Counted from the stretch's first letter, positions 1-8,291 are shown. The stretch: 64,000 bases of DNA from an uncultured Bacteroidales bacterium (GCA_903887775.1 CAISRB010000011.1:124001-188000), one strand, 5' to 3'. A program made the numbers and translations. The notes: generated from the letters alone by a model not told the origin.

Positions 1-219
1 CTGTTCTGGTTTAATGATTATTCTTCCGGGCTAAGCTATTATTATCTTCTTGCAAACCTTCTCACGTTTGCCCAGATCTACCTGATCCGTGCCTTTATGG
101 ACGAGAAAAAACTTCATGCCCAGATCGAAGCCAACAAGAAAAAACCTGTGAAAAAATCAGGGTTCCAGAAAAGGCTGGAAGATATGGCAAAACAGCGCGG
201 GATGCCAGCGAAGAGGTAG
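1..219 (+). CDS. yidC: Membrane protein insertase YidC, C-terminal fragment
   Basis: The open frame enters from the left edge and stops at TAG 217-219, giving the last 72 residues. The fragment starts with a hydrophobic helix that continues into LANLLTFAQIYLIRAF and ends in a basic tail (KKKPVKKSGFQKRLEDMAKQ). This matches the last transmembrane segment and positively charged, ribosome-contacting tail of Bacteroidota YidC/Oxa1 proteins, which insert inner-membrane proteins alone or with SecYEG. The start and catalytic groove lie outside the window. It converges with the mqnA operon. The family call is from recognition of the tail only. Confidence 0.8.
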   Translation: MFWFNDYSSGLSYYYLLANLLTFAQIYLIRAFMDEKKLHAQIEANKKKPVKKSGFQKRLEDMAKQRGMPAKR

Positions 220-235
220 AGGAGCCCGAGTAATT

Positions 236-260
236 CAATGTTCAATATCCGATGTTCAAG
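236..260. repeat. TTCAATA-type short repeat copy 1
   Basis: Degenerate tandem copies of a seven-to-eight-base unit (TTCAATG, TTCAATATCCG, TTCAAG) lie in the 64-base gap between the yidC and mqnA stop codons. The same unit recurs at 21227-21269 inside a gene and at 41450-41477 between genes, so it is a dispersed family rather than local low complexity. Confidence 0.55.
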
Positions 261-283
261 CTGCTCTGTTGCCTGATTCCTGA

Positions 284-1024
284 CTAAAGAAACGACAGGA
301 AGAGGTTCAGCCCTTCTTTCTTTGCTTTATCAAAGTTAAAGGATATGTTTTCGCTGAGGTACTGTCTGCAATCGGCGTTTTTCGGAAGCTTTGCGCTGAA
401 GAAATCCAGGGTGCCTTCAATATTTTCAACTCCGAATCTCAGGGCTTTATTTAAACAGCCCAGCACATCTTCCGGAATTGGTTTCAGGGATACCCAAACA
501 GCAAAAACAAAAGGCAGCTTTGTAAACCGTATCCACTCTTCGGCAAGATCATAGGAGTAGGGATATCGCCCTTTGAGGTCAAAAGTTTTATCGCCGATAG
601 CAACGATGGCCTCACGTTCTGAATGATCTTCTGCCTGACCCGGTTTCAGCCTTTCGAACAAAGGAGTTATTTTCCAGAAGGATTGTGCCAGGACCTGGAC
701 AAGCTTCGACGAGGTCCTGGAGTCAAAATCAAGATAAACCTTTCTGATCTTTTCAAGCGGCTTATCAGAAAGAAGAAGTACTGTTACGACTTCCCTGACA
801 GCACCTATGCAGTAATCTGAAATTATATGATAATTTTTGAAGTCGGAAAGCGCCCCGGTTGGGACCAGGGCAATATCAGCCTCACCCGACTTCAGCCTCT
901 CGGCACACATTGATGGCACCTCGAGATATAACTGATAGTCGCGAAGATATCCCGATTGCTGTATGCCGTAAACAAACGGGTAGGTGTTGAGGTAGGAGAC
1001 TGCAGAAATATTAAGCGCTTTCAT
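284..1024 (-). CDS. mqnA: Menaquinone biosynthesis chorismate dehydratase MqnA
   Basis: A 246-residue protein of the MqnA/MqnD family (two-lobed, periplasmic-binding-protein-like fold). The N-terminal motif SAVSYLNTYPF and the stretch GEADIALVPTGAL are typical of MqnA, which dehydrates chorismate to 3-[(1-carboxyvinyl)oxy]benzoate, the first step of the futalosine menaquinone pathway. It is slightly shorter than many homologues (about 270-290). The gene is last in a minus-strand run, with its ATG 3 bases after the coaE stop. The other futalosine genes are not in the window, so the pathway is inferred from this gene alone. MqnD is the alternative, but the N-terminal motif favours MqnA. Confidence 0.82.
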   Translation of the reverse strand: MKALNISAVSYLNTYPFVYGIQQSGYLRDYQLYLEVPSMCAERLKSGEADIALVPTGALSDFKNYHIISDYCIGAVREVVTVLLLSDKPLEKIRKVYLDFDSRTSSKLVQVLAQSFWKITPLFERLKPGQAEDHSEREAIVAIGDKTFDLKGRYPYSYDLAEEWIRFTKLPFVFAVWVSLKPIPEDVLGCLNKALRFGVENIEGTLDFFSAKLPKNADCRQYLSENISFNFDKAKKEGLNLFLSFL

Positions 1025-1027
1025 GTG

Positions 1028-1615
1028 TTAATGGTTTTCCTTTACAAGCTTTTCATGGATGGATAAAACCTGGGGGATCAGCATCTGAGAGCCGTCGTTG
1101 AGGATGACAAAGTCAGATTTAAGGGCTTTGTCGTCATTTTTTATCTGGTGTTGCATCCTTGCAAGCACCTGGTCCCTGCCGACCCCGTCACGGGCGATGA
1201 CCCTGCCGATTGCCGTTTCATCAGGGCATGAGACAAGGATAATGCGGTCAAATTCCTTTGCATACCCGGTCTCAAACAGAATGGCAGCTTCCATGATCAC
1301 ATAAGGAAATTGCATTTTTGACAGGATCCATTGATTGAAATCATGCATTACAAGTGGATGCAGTAAGGCGTTTAGCTTGCTTAAAGCCCCCGGGTTGCCG
1401 AAAACAATTAAAGCCAGCCGTTTATTGCTGATAATCCCGTTTTCAGCAATTTCCTGCCCGAATAAGCTTTCGATTTTATCAATGATTTCAGGGAGTTTCA
1501 GTAATTTCTTTGATGCCTCATCGGCATTATACACGGGAACTCCGATCAAAGAGAACAGTGAAGCCACAACCGATTTGCCGCTGCCGATATTTCCGGTAAG
1601 TCCTGCCCTGATCAT
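1028..1615 (-). CDS. coaE: Dephospho-CoA kinase
   Basis: 195 residues, the usual family size. The P-loop GLTGNIGSGKS is at residues 5-15, followed by the CoaE-typical YNADEASKKLL around residue 30 and VIMEAAILFETGY in the middle. It phosphorylates the 3'-hydroxyl of dephospho-CoA, the last step of coenzyme A synthesis, in the cytosol. It sits 5 bases downstream of the ybbR-like gene and just upstream of mqnA in one minus-strand operon. No unusual residues were noticed. Confidence 0.93.
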   Translation of the reverse strand: MIRAGLTGNIGSGKSVVASLFSLIGVPVYNADEASKKLLKLPEIIDKIESLFGQEIAENGIISNKRLALIVFGNPGALSKLNALLHPLVMHDFNQWILSKMQFPYVIMEAAILFETGYAKEFDRIILVSCPDETAIGRVIARDGVGRDQVLARMQHQIKNDDKALKSDFVILNDGSQMLIPQVLSIHEKLVKENH

Positions 1616-1620
1616 ATGCT

Positions 1621-2166
1621 TTATCTCACTTTGTTAAGAGCCAGGCTGTCATGTTTAGGTTGTAAACCGGTTGCAGGCCTTGAGCTGATGCGCTGGATTT
1701 TTCTTGGAGCGACCCTTTCAAGATTAAAAAACAGGGTGTCGGGAAACACCATGTAAATTTCTGTCTGAAAATTCATCTGGGTTTTGATGTCCTTCCCAAT
1801 GTCATTGGTCAGAAGGTATCCGCTGATATTGCCGTCTTCAGAATGAATTTTAATCTTTCTCAGGCTAACGGTATATTTAGGATTCCCGGCGTGAATGAAT
1901 TCTTCGGTAAAATAATCAAACCCCTGGACCTTAATGCTGACCTTGAGGATACTGTCGGAATAACCCGTCATTCTCAGGTTGGAAGGCAGGTTAATGTAAT
2001 GAATGCGATAGTTTACAGTGTAAAAATAATCACGGGAAAGTCTGACCAGAGACCAGATAAAAACGGAAAGCAAAAGGCAAACAGTAAATATATACAGCTG
2101 GTGCCTGAATTTTTCACCCCTGTTTTTCCTGGCTTTACCGATCAGATCAATAAACCCGCTTTTCAA
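1621..2166 (-). CDS. YbbR-like membrane-anchored protein
   Basis: 181 residues. A basic N-terminus is followed by one transmembrane helix at about 25-45 (IFTVCLLLSVFIWSLV), then an extracytoplasmic beta-rich region with features of a YbbR domain (YRIHYINLPSNLRM, then SILKVSIKVQGFDY). Bacteroidota carry this small YbbR protein between yajC and coaE, as here. In Firmicutes the homologue CdaR regulates the cyclic-di-AMP cyclase, but no cyclase gene is adjacent, so that role cannot be transferred. The C-terminal 30 residues are polar and low in motif content. Confidence 0.7.
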   Translation of the reverse strand: MKSGFIDLIGKARKNRGEKFRHQLYIFTVCLLLSVFIWSLVRLSRDYFYTVNYRIHYINLPSNLRMTGYSDSILKVSIKVQGFDYFTEEFIHAGNPKYTVSLRKIKIHSEDGNISGYLLTNDIGKDIKTQMNFQTEIYMVFPDTLFFNLERVAPRKIQRISSRPATGLQPKHDSLALNKVR

Positions 2167-2176
2167 TTACCATTGA

Positions 2177-2506
2177 TTATTTATTGCTTTCAATAGTCTG
2201 GCTTGTGTCGATGGCAATAGCTGATTTCTCAACACGCAGTTTTACGTTGTTATCGACTTCGATGGAAACAGTAGTTTCCTGGATCTCCACAATTCTGCCG
2301 TGAATCCCGCCAATTGTAACAACTTTCTGTCCTTTGTCGAGAGTTTCCCTGAATTTTTTCTGATCCTTGCTTCGTTTCATCTGCGGGCGGATGAAAAAGA
2401 AATAGAACACTACGATGATAAGCAGAAGAGGTAAAAAGGAATACCAGCCGTTCTGCGAGCCGCCCTGTGCCTGGGGAGCCATTAAAAGAATGTTAAGAAT
2501 ATCCAT
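2177..2506 (-). CDS. yajC: Preprotein translocase subunit YajC
   Basis: 109 residues, typical for YajC. One transmembrane helix at about 21-42 runs into [17 protein letters not shown], the family signature. The soluble tail contains [19 protein letters not shown], also standard. YajC is a small accessory subunit of the SecDF-YajC complex in the inner membrane. It lies between the DUF1573 lipoprotein gene and the YbbR-like gene in an operon order common in Bacteroidota. Confidence 0.95.
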   Translation of the reverse strand: MDILNILLMAPQAQGGSQNGWYSFLPLLLIIVVFYFFFIRPQMKRSKDQKKFRETLDKGQKVVTIGGIHGRIVEIQETTVSIEVDNNVKLRVEKSAIAIDTSQTIESNK

Positions 2507-2533
2507 CTGATTATTAATTAAAATTAAACTGAA

Positions 2534-3010
2534 TTATTTATCTGCATTGGGACCCACGATCTGCGCCTTGATCCTGAGAAGCGTAGTATTTGGCTGGGTG
2601 TTTGCGACGACCAGAATGTTCTTTGCCTGAAAACCATTTTTACCCGCGCTGTTAAAAGAGACCTTGATTGCCCCTTTGTCTCCTGGCCGGATCGGTGTTT
2701 TTGGGAAAGAAGGTACAGTGCATCCGCAGGAAGTGCTTACATCAACAATGATAAGGTCTGATTTTCCCGTATTTGTAAACTGAAACTCATAGGATACTGA
2801 TTCCCCCTGAATGATCTTGCCGAAATCATGTTCGATCTCCTGAAATTTGAATGATGGCAAAGCCCCCGCATTGCTTTCGCCATTTGCTGTATTTGGGTTC
2901 TTTACAAGATCAGTCGAGATCTTTTGCTCTTTCGTACCGGAAGAATTGCAGCCTGAAACTCCAAAAATGACAAGTGACAGTATGCATAAGAATAAGCTTC
3001 CAAACTTCAT
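2534..3010 (-). CDS. DUF1573 lipoprotein
   Basis: 158 residues from the ATG at 3010. This start gives a clean lipoprotein signal peptide (hydrophobic LFLCILSLVIFGVSGC) with the lipobox cysteine at residue 21. A frame extension to 3148 exists but has no signal sequence and crosses the promoter, so it was rejected. The mature part holds one DUF1573 domain: FGKIIQGESVSYEFQFTNTG, then STSCGCTVPSFPKTPIRPGD, an Ig-like ASPM/SPD-2/Hydin-type fold. Function is unknown. It heads the yajC-ybbR-coaE-mqnA operon. Confidence 0.8.
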   Translation of the reverse strand: MKFGSLFLCILSLVIFGVSGCNSSGTKEQKISTDLVKNPNTANGESNAGALPSFKFQEIEHDFGKIIQGESVSYEFQFTNTGKSDLIIVDVSTSCGCTVPSFPKTPIRPGDKGAIKVSFNSAGKNGFQAKNILVVANTQPNTTLLRIKAQIVGPNADK

Positions 3011-3033
3011 AAGCCTTATTTTTTTACGGACTG

Positions 3034-3041
3034 CAAAGGTA
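3034..3041 (-). promoter_or_regulatory. -7 box of the DUF1573-yajC-coaE-mqnA operon
   Basis: On the minus strand the sequence reads TACCTTTG, an exact match to the Bacteroidota -7 consensus TAnnTTTG, 23 bases upstream of the chosen lipoprotein start at 3010. No clear -33 TTTG is seen at the usual spacing. The position supports the short start for the DUF1573 gene. Confidence 0.6.
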
Positions 3042-3091
3042 GTAATTATTTTGCATGAATTTGTACTTTTACGCTCAAAAAACAACGAACC

Positions 3092-3589
3092 TTGAGAATC
3101 TATCTGATCGGCTTTATGGGATCCGGCAAAAGCACTTTGGGGAGGCAACTCTCAGGCTTGCTGAAAGCCGGTTTTTCTGACATTGATGAATTGTTTGAGG
3201 CACGTTACCATGTCAGTATTAACGATTTTTTTGAGAAATATGGTGAAACGACATTCCGTGATATTGAAAGGGAATTGCTTCTTGAAACAGCCAGGCTCGA
3301 AAACACAATCATCTCGACCGGGGGAGGAACCCCCTGCAGCAAAGACAATATGAATTTTATCAGGAATAACGGTATTTCTGTTTATCTGCGGATGACAACC
3401 GGTGAACTGAAGGAACGGTTGCTGAATGTCAGAAAGAAAAGACCCCTGCTGAAAGATTTGGAAGCAGACATGCTTGAGGAATGGATAAAATCACAATTGC
3501 AAATAAGAGAAGTCTTTTACCTTCAGGCAACCCACATCTTTTATCCTCTCACAGAGGATATCAGGGACCTGGCCATTAAGCTAAGCTGA
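3092..3589 (+). CDS. aroK: Shikimate kinase
   Basis: 165 residues. The Walker A GFMGSGKST is at residues 8-16, followed by SDIDELFE, FRDIERELL, STGGGTPC and the lid segment RKKRPLL. Together these identify AroK/AroL, which phosphorylates shikimate in the aromatic amino-acid pathway. The start is TTG at 3092, because the next residues (RIYLIGFMGSGKS) align with the usual N-terminus and no ATG is available. The 3' end overlaps the convergent rlmD gene by 14 bases. Confidence 0.93.
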   Translation: MRIYLIGFMGSGKSTLGRQLSGLLKAGFSDIDELFEARYHVSINDFFEKYGETTFRDIERELLLETARLENTIISTGGGTPCSKDNMNFIRNNGISVYLRMTTGELKERLLNVRKKRPLLKDLEADMLEEWIKSQLQIREVFYLQATHIFYPLTEDIRDLAIKLS

Positions 3590-4970
3590 GAAGAGCTACA
3601 TTCTCGACATGCTGTGTATGCGGAAACATGTCGACCGGCTGGCATTCGATCAAAGTGTAACGGTTGTTGAGCAAATACATATCCCTGGCCTGAGTGGCAG
3701 GATTACAACTTATATATACGATCTTAAGGGGAAGCACCGTAAGCAGGGTCTGAATTACTTTTTCATGCATCCCGTTCCGGGGCGGATCGGTTATCACCGC
3801 ATCGGGATGCCCATGAGTGCTGATAAACTCCGGGCTCAACAGTTTCTCTGTTTCGGCTGCGAAAAACCTGAGGTTTGTATTTCCGTTCAGTTCTGCATTA
3901 ACCCCTGCATCTGCCACTGCTGAGGCTGAAGCTTCTATTCCGATCACTTTGTTTACATAAGGGGCAATGTAATTGGCTATTGAACCAGTACCGGTATACA
4001 GGTCGTAAACGACCTCTTTGCCTTCAGGTGAAAGGTAGCCGGCAGCGAGGCGGAATAACCTGCCGGCCTGTTCCGGATTGGTCTGGAAGAAGGAAACCGG
4101 CCCAATCCTGAAATTCACGGGACTGTGATTTTCCCTGAAAGGCGGCAGCGTTTCTGTGATGAATTGAGTACCGGAATAATGTCTTATTTCAAGATCGCTT
4201 ATCACATCATTCTTTTTCTCATTGATCACATAAAACATTGAGGTTATCTGAGGAAAGACCTGCATGAAATGATCCAGCATGGGAAAGATCACGTCAGGCT
4301 CATCGTTTTGATAAACCATGATCAGCATCAGATCGCCCATGGTCGTCGAACGGAGTATCATATTCCTTAGAAAACCAGTGTTATTCCTGGCGTCATAAAA
4401 GCTCAATCCCTTTTCAATCGAATAACGCCTGGCTTCAAGCCTGATGAGATTTACAGGCTCATCCATAAGGTAACAATAGTCAATGTTAAGGATTTTATCC
4501 CAGCGTTTGGGGATGTGAAAGCCCAGGGCAGGGGAGCTGTCACTTTCGCCGCTACCGGTAAACCATCGCCTCGATGAAAAGGTAAATTCAAGTTTGTTGC
4601 GGTATCCTTGTGTTTTATCTGAACCTATAATAGGGCGGATCAATGGATTGTCAAACTTTCCGATACGTTTAAGGTTGTCTTCAACCTGCTTTTGCTTGAA
4701 ATGAAGCTGGCTTTCATACTTCATCTGCTGCCAGCGACAACCTCCGCAAAGGCCGAAGTGAGAGCAGAAGGGTTCAATACGGTTTTCTGAGAGCTGATGA
4801 AACCGAATGATTTTTCCCTCTGCGAAAGACCGTTTTAGCCTGAAGACTTCAATATCTACGACATCCCCCGGAACACCGTAAGGCACAAACACTACCATGT
4901 CGCCATGCCTTGCCACCGCGTTCCCTTCGGAACCGGCATCGAGGATCTCTATTTTCTCAAGTAGTTTCAT
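3576..4970 (-). CDS. rlmD: 23S rRNA (uracil-5-)-methyltransferase, RlmD/TrmA family
   Basis: 464 residues. An N-terminal TRAM-like OB domain is followed by the iron-sulfur motif CSHFGLCGGC, with a likely fourth ligand in NIDYCYL. The SAM-binding Rossmann part contains YDLYTGTGSIANY, and the active-site cysteine is in YISCNPATQARD. This is the RlmD/RumA layout, which makes 5-methyluridine in 23S rRNA. Other TrmA-family members (RlmC, TrmA) are possible, but the four-cysteine cluster and TRAM domain favour RlmD-type. The gene upstream of its start is hydE, separated by a repeat array. Confidence 0.85.
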   Translation of the reverse strand: MKLLEKIEILDAGSEGNAVARHGDMVVFVPYGVPGDVVDIEVFRLKRSFAEGKIIRFHQLSENRIEPFCSHFGLCGGCRWQQMKYESQLHFKQKQVEDNLKRIGKFDNPLIRPIIGSDKTQGYRNKLEFTFSSRRWFTGSGESDSSPALGFHIPKRWDKILNIDYCYLMDEPVNLIRLEARRYSIEKGLSFYDARNNTGFLRNMILRSTTMGDLMLIMVYQNDEPDVIFPMLDHFMQVFPQITSMFYVINEKKNDVISDLEIRHYSGTQFITETLPPFRENHSPVNFRIGPVSFFQTNPEQAGRLFRLAAGYLSPEGKEVVYDLYTGTGSIANYIAPYVNKVIGIEASASAVADAGVNAELNGNTNLRFFAAETEKLLSPEFISTHGHPDAVITDPPRNGMHEKVIQTLLTVLPLKIVYISCNPATQARDMYLLNNRYTLIECQPVDMFPHTQHVENVALLSLA

Positions 4971-4979
4971 AATTACAAA

Positions 4980-5141
4980 GTAGCGAGGTAGCGAAAGGCG
5001 AAAAGCGAAAAGGCGAGAAGCGAAAAGCGAAATGGCGAAATAAATAATTCAAAACATTAAAATCTGTAATGAAAACACTAAGGGAACAATAAATTTCTCT
5101 CATAAGAAATTTCGCTTTTCGCTTTTCGCTTCTCGCCTTTT
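4980..5141. repeat. Heptamer repeat array with facing arms (array 1)
   Basis: The left arm, 4980-5042, is a run of GCGAAAA/GCGAAAG/GCGAGAA units. The right arm, 5107-5141, holds the complementary TTTTCGC/TTCTCGC units. An AT-rich 65-base spacer separates them, so a transcript could fold into a long imperfect hairpin. The right arm overlaps the last codons of hydE (stop at 5100) and supplies its basic C-terminal tail. Related arrays occur at eight other places in the window. Confidence 0.8.
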
Positions 5142-6209
5142 ATAGTGTCTCGAATCGCCCCACTCTCCGTATCCGATTTCATCTCCTGCAGCCTGAATGT
5201 TCTTTTCCAGTGCTATCTTCGTTTCATCCGGCTGGTCTTTTACATTCGGTTTATTTTCATAAAGCAGGTAGTTGTCCCTGTATTTTACAGGGGTCAGGTT
5301 TGGCATGATCACATTGGCGCCGGCGAAAATGGCTTTCTCCCTGCCTTTTGGGTCAAGGGCTTGCAAGGCAGTAGTGGCAGCAATATTTATATCAGGCATG
5401 ATGATCCTTAATATGGAAACCATCTTAACGGAAAGATTAACACGATCTGTTACAGAAGGGATCATGTCGCGGAAGGCGTATAAAGGCGTATCCTCGTGCT
5501 CAATATATGGCCCCATGCCGACCATATCGATGTCGAGATCCCTGAAAAAACAAAGGTCCTCGGCCAGGTCTGAAATAGTCTGAAACGGCAAACCGATCAT
5601 TACCCCGCTTCCAACCTGGTACCCTGTTTTTCTCAGCAAAGAAAGGGCTTTCAGCCTGGCTTTGTGAGTGTGCCTGCTGTCACCGGGATGGAGACGTGCA
5701 TATAAACCGGGATTTGAAACCTCAATCCTGAGCAGATACCGGTGAGCTCCTGAATCGTACCATCGTTTATAGGTTTCTTCAGTTTGTTCGCCAAGCGACA
5801 GGGTTACATGAAGTTTCCCATCTGTCTCAGTATGTATTCTTTTGAGAAGGTTTTCAATGGTCAGGGTGAAGTCTTTGCTGCTTCTTTCCCCAGCCTGTAT
5901 AACGATTGAAGCAAAATTATTGTCATTCGCAAACCTGGCGGCTTCAAGAACTTCATCATCAGACAGCACATATCTCTGGTAACGGCTGTTGTCCATCCTG
6001 ATACCACAATAGAAACAGTTTTTCGTACAAATGTTTGAATATTCGATCAAACCCCTGAAATAAACTTTTCTGCCTACATGAAAGTTTTTGACCTCATGAG
6101 CCCTATGGAAAAGCGTTTCCGCTTCTGTATTGTCAAGGGATAGCAGTAATTTTATTTGATCTTTGTCTAAATATTTATTTTGTAAAATATTATCAACAGT
6201 CGGGATCAT
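5100..6209 (-). CDS. hydE: [FeFe]-hydrogenase H-cluster radical SAM maturase HydE
   Basis: 369 residues. The radical-SAM cysteines are C61, C65 and C68 (CTKNCFYCG). Other HydE-like stretches are RYVLSDDEVLEAARF, IVIQAGE, GEQTEETYKRWYDSGAHRYLLR and GMGPYIEHEDTPL. HydE acts with HydF and HydG to build the dithiolate-bridged diiron part of the H-cluster; HydF and HydG are not in this window. The last dozen or so residues (KRREAKSEKRNFL) come from the adjacent heptamer array and are probably an accidental extension. HydE homologues without hydrogenase exist, but a hydrogenase-type operon lies at the other end of the window. Confidence 0.88.
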   Translation of the reverse strand: MIPTVDNILQNKYLDKDQIKLLLSLDNTEAETLFHRAHEVKNFHVGRKVYFRGLIEYSNICTKNCFYCGIRMDNSRYQRYVLSDDEVLEAARFANDNNFASIVIQAGERSSKDFTLTIENLLKRIHTETDGKLHVTLSLGEQTEETYKRWYDSGAHRYLLRIEVSNPGLYARLHPGDSRHTHKARLKALSLLRKTGYQVGSGVMIGLPFQTISDLAEDLCFFRDLDIDMVGMGPYIEHEDTPLYAFRDMIPSVTDRVNLSVKMVSILRIIMPDINIAATTALQALDPKGREKAIFAGANVIMPNLTPVKYRDNYLLYENKPNVKDQPDETKIALEKNIQAAGDEIGYGEWGDSRHYKRREAKSEKRNFL

Positions 6210-6244
6210 TGTTAGGGAAATATTAATATTTTAGCTTGGCAGTA

Positions 6245-6252
6245 CAAAGGTA
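6245..6252 (-). promoter_or_regulatory. -7 box of hydE
   Basis: The minus strand reads TACCTTTG, matching TAnnTTTG, 36 bases upstream of the hydE ATG. No convincing -33 element was found at 19-21 bases. The box lies in the 84-base divergent gap shared with the LytTR regulator gene. Confidence 0.55.
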
Positions 6253-6293
6253 CTTTTTCTTTTGTAATTTAGCGCCCGATAAAACCGCCTCCT

Positions 6294-7058
6294 ATGGAAG
6301 AAGTGATAAGGACCGTCCTTGTTGATGATGATAAATCCAGTTTGGTGATATTACAGTCCCTGCTCGGGAAGCATTTCACCAATGTCAATATCATCGGGAC
6401 TGCGATGACGGTCAAAGATGCAATAGCTTTAATTGATGAAACAAAACCTGAAATGGTCTTTTTGGATGTCAACCTGCCCGATGGGGAAGGATTTGACGTG
6501 ATAGAAGGAGTTACGCATCGCCGTTTCCAGGTTATATTCGTCACTGCTTTCGACAAATACGCGGTAAGGGCTTTTGAGTTTTCCGCCCTGCATTACATAG
6601 TGAAACCTCCCACATTTGATGGTCTTAAAACAGCCTTGGACCGTTACAGGGATTCGAAGGTAAAGGAAGAGGATATTGATGACCGTATCTCTGTTCTGAG
6701 AGAAAGTCTGAAAGGCGGGCAGGAAAAGATCATCATTCCTTCTTCGGATGGACTGAACATTGTTAAGCTTGGTGATGTTATCAGGCTGGAGGCCGATGAT
6801 GTATATACTACGTTTTATCTTTCAAACGGACAGAAATTCGTTGCATCGAAGTCAATGAACAATTACGAAAAAATACTTGAAGACCTTCCGTTTTCGCGTA
6901 TCCATAGCAAGCACCTTATCAATCTTGTATATGTCAAACGATATATGAAAGGTAAAGGTGGCTCGGTGATCATGGAAGATAATTCCGAGGTTGAAGTATC
7001 GGTAAGGAAGAAAGCAGATTTTCTTGAGAAACTAAAGTCTTTTGCCCGCTTTGTCTAG
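6294..7058 (+). CDS. LytTR-family response regulator
   Basis: 254 residues. The N-terminal receiver domain has the acidic pair in LVDDD, the phospho-acceptor in FLDVNLP (about residue 58) and the conserved lysine in IVKPP. A C-terminal LytTR DNA-binding domain follows from about residue 150 (GLNIVKLGDVIRLEADDVYTTFYL, ending FSRIHSKHLINLVYVKRYMKG). Such regulators usually work with a LytS-type kinase, but no kinase gene is adjacent. It diverges from hydE and overlaps the 3' end of the ychF-like gene by 4 bases. Confidence 0.88.
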   Translation: MEEVIRTVLVDDDKSSLVILQSLLGKHFTNVNIIGTAMTVKDAIALIDETKPEMVFLDVNLPDGEGFDVIEGVTHRRFQVIFVTAFDKYAVRAFEFSALHYIVKPPTFDGLKTALDRYRDSKVKEEDIDDRISVLRESLKGGQEKIIIPSSDGLNIVKLGDVIRLEADDVYTTFYLSNGQKFVASKSMNNYEKILEDLPFSRIHSKHLINLVYVKRYMKGKGGSVIMEDNSEVEVSVRKKADFLEKLKSFARFV

Positions 7059-8146
7059 ACGTTAAAGCGGATGTGGATTATATCCCCGTCGCCCACGACA
7101 TAATTCTTTCCTTCTATTAACAGTTTTCCTTTTTCCCTGCATGCATGTTCGGAGCCAAGAGAGATGAAATCGCTGTATTTCATCACTTCCGCCCGTATGA
7201 ATCCCCTTTCCAGGTCGCTATGTATCACCCCGGCAGCCTCGGGGGCAGTCATTCCCTTATGGATTGTCCATGCCCTTACTTCCTTAGGACCTGCAGTGAA
7301 AAATGTCTGGAGATCAAGTAAATGGTAGGCTGCTCTTACCAGCCGGTTCACACCTGGTTCAGCAAGACCAGCATCGGCCAGGAAAACCATCCTGTCTTCT
7401 TCCTGTTCCAGTTCGGCAATCTCTGATTCCAGTTTACCTGCCAGGATAATTACTTCGGCATTTTCGGCCTGAACAGCCTTGATGAACCTTTCCGAATAAG
7501 CGTTTCCGTTTACCGCTGCATTGTCGTCAACATTACAAACATATAAAACAGGTTTTTCGGTAAGCAGGGCGATATCGGCAATGTATTTTTTATCCTCTTC
7601 ATAAACCGGCGCAGTACGCGCGCTTTCAAAGGATTCGAGGTGGGATTTATATACATGGAGGACTTCAATGCATTTCTTTGCGTCCTTATCTCCGCCCATG
7701 GCTATCTTCTCAAATCTGTGTATCTTTTTTTCCACCGATTCCAGGTCGCGGACCTGAAGCTCAAGGTCGACAATTTCTTTATCTCTTACGGGATCAACAG
7801 ACCCCTCAATATGGGGCATGTTGGGATCGTCGAAACAGCGGATGATGTGTATCAGGGCATCAACATTACGGATATCGGTCAAAAATTTATTCCCTTCTGT
7901 ATGGCTGCCGCCTTTTGAAAGCCCTGGAATGTCGACCATCTCAATCGTGGTAGGAACGATTTTTGCAGAATGAATGAATTTGTCAATCTCATATAATCGG
8001 GGATCGGGAACATTCATAGTGCCAAGGTTCGACTTTGTAGATGTAAACGCAGCTTTATGAGTTTCGGCCCGGTTCGAGGAGATGCAGTTAAAAAAGCTGG
8101 TCTTGCCGGAGCCGGAAAGACCGATGATCCCGCATTTTAAAGGCAT
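7055..8146 (-). CDS. ychF: YchF-family P-loop NTPase (divergent)
   Basis: 363 residues, the usual YchF length. G-domain motifs are present: P-loop GLSGSGKTS near residue 9, DIPGLSKGGSHTEGNKFL as switch II, and YVCNVDD in the specificity position where YchF lacks a classical NKxD. A coiled-coil insertion and a C-terminal TGS domain (GAWTIHKGM-type segment, ending GKNYVVGDGDIIHIRF) follow. YchF/OLA1 prefers ATP and binds ribosomes. The P-loop differs from the canonical GLPNVGKST, so this may be a DUF933-type paralogue. Divergent from rpsA. Confidence 0.8.
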   Translation of the reverse strand: MPLKCGIIGLSGSGKTSFFNCISSNRAETHKAAFTSTKSNLGTMNVPDPRLYEIDKFIHSAKIVPTTIEMVDIPGLSKGGSHTEGNKFLTDIRNVDALIHIIRCFDDPNMPHIEGSVDPVRDKEIVDLELQVRDLESVEKKIHRFEKIAMGGDKDAKKCIEVLHVYKSHLESFESARTAPVYEEDKKYIADIALLTEKPVLYVCNVDDNAAVNGNAYSERFIKAVQAENAEVIILAGKLESEIAELEQEEDRMVFLADAGLAEPGVNRLVRAAYHLLDLQTFFTAGPKEVRAWTIHKGMTAPEAAGVIHSDLERGFIRAEVMKYSDFISLGSEHACREKGKLLIEGKNYVVGDGDIIHIRFNV

Positions 8147-8162
8147 GTTCTGGAATTTTCAG

Positions 8163-8193
8163 CAAAAGTACATGATTTATTGGTCGATTCAAA
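8163..8193 (-). promoter_or_regulatory. ychF promoter
   Basis: On the minus strand the -33 element TTTG (8190-8193) and the -7 box TACTTTTG (8163-8170) are separated by exactly 19 bases, an ideal Bacteroidota promoter. The -7 box is 17 bases from the ychF ATG. The -33 element lies inside the spacer of the opposing rpsA promoter, so the two probably compete for polymerase. Confidence 0.75.
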
Positions 8194-8210
8194 GATTCTT
8201 ACTACATTTG
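8180..8210 (+). promoter_or_regulatory. rpsA promoter
   Basis: The -7 box TACATTTG lies at 8203-8210, with a minimal -33 TTG at 8180-8182 and a 20-base spacer. It gives an rpsA leader of roughly 110 bases. It overlaps the divergent ychF promoter. Confidence 0.65.
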
Positions 8211-8291
8211 CACCCCATTTTAACCAGGGTGAAATGGCAAAATGTTCTTTATGATAAATCCCCGGAAAATCAATATTATGTAAAACCCGGC

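Noticed and set aside
3010-3148. Longer start for the DUF1573 lipoprotein
   Set aside because: It would place the signal peptide and lipobox inside the protein and cross the exact -7 box at 3034-3041.
4980-5141. Insertion sequence or transposon end
   Set aside because: No transposase, no long terminal inverted repeats of fixed sequence and no target duplication were visible.
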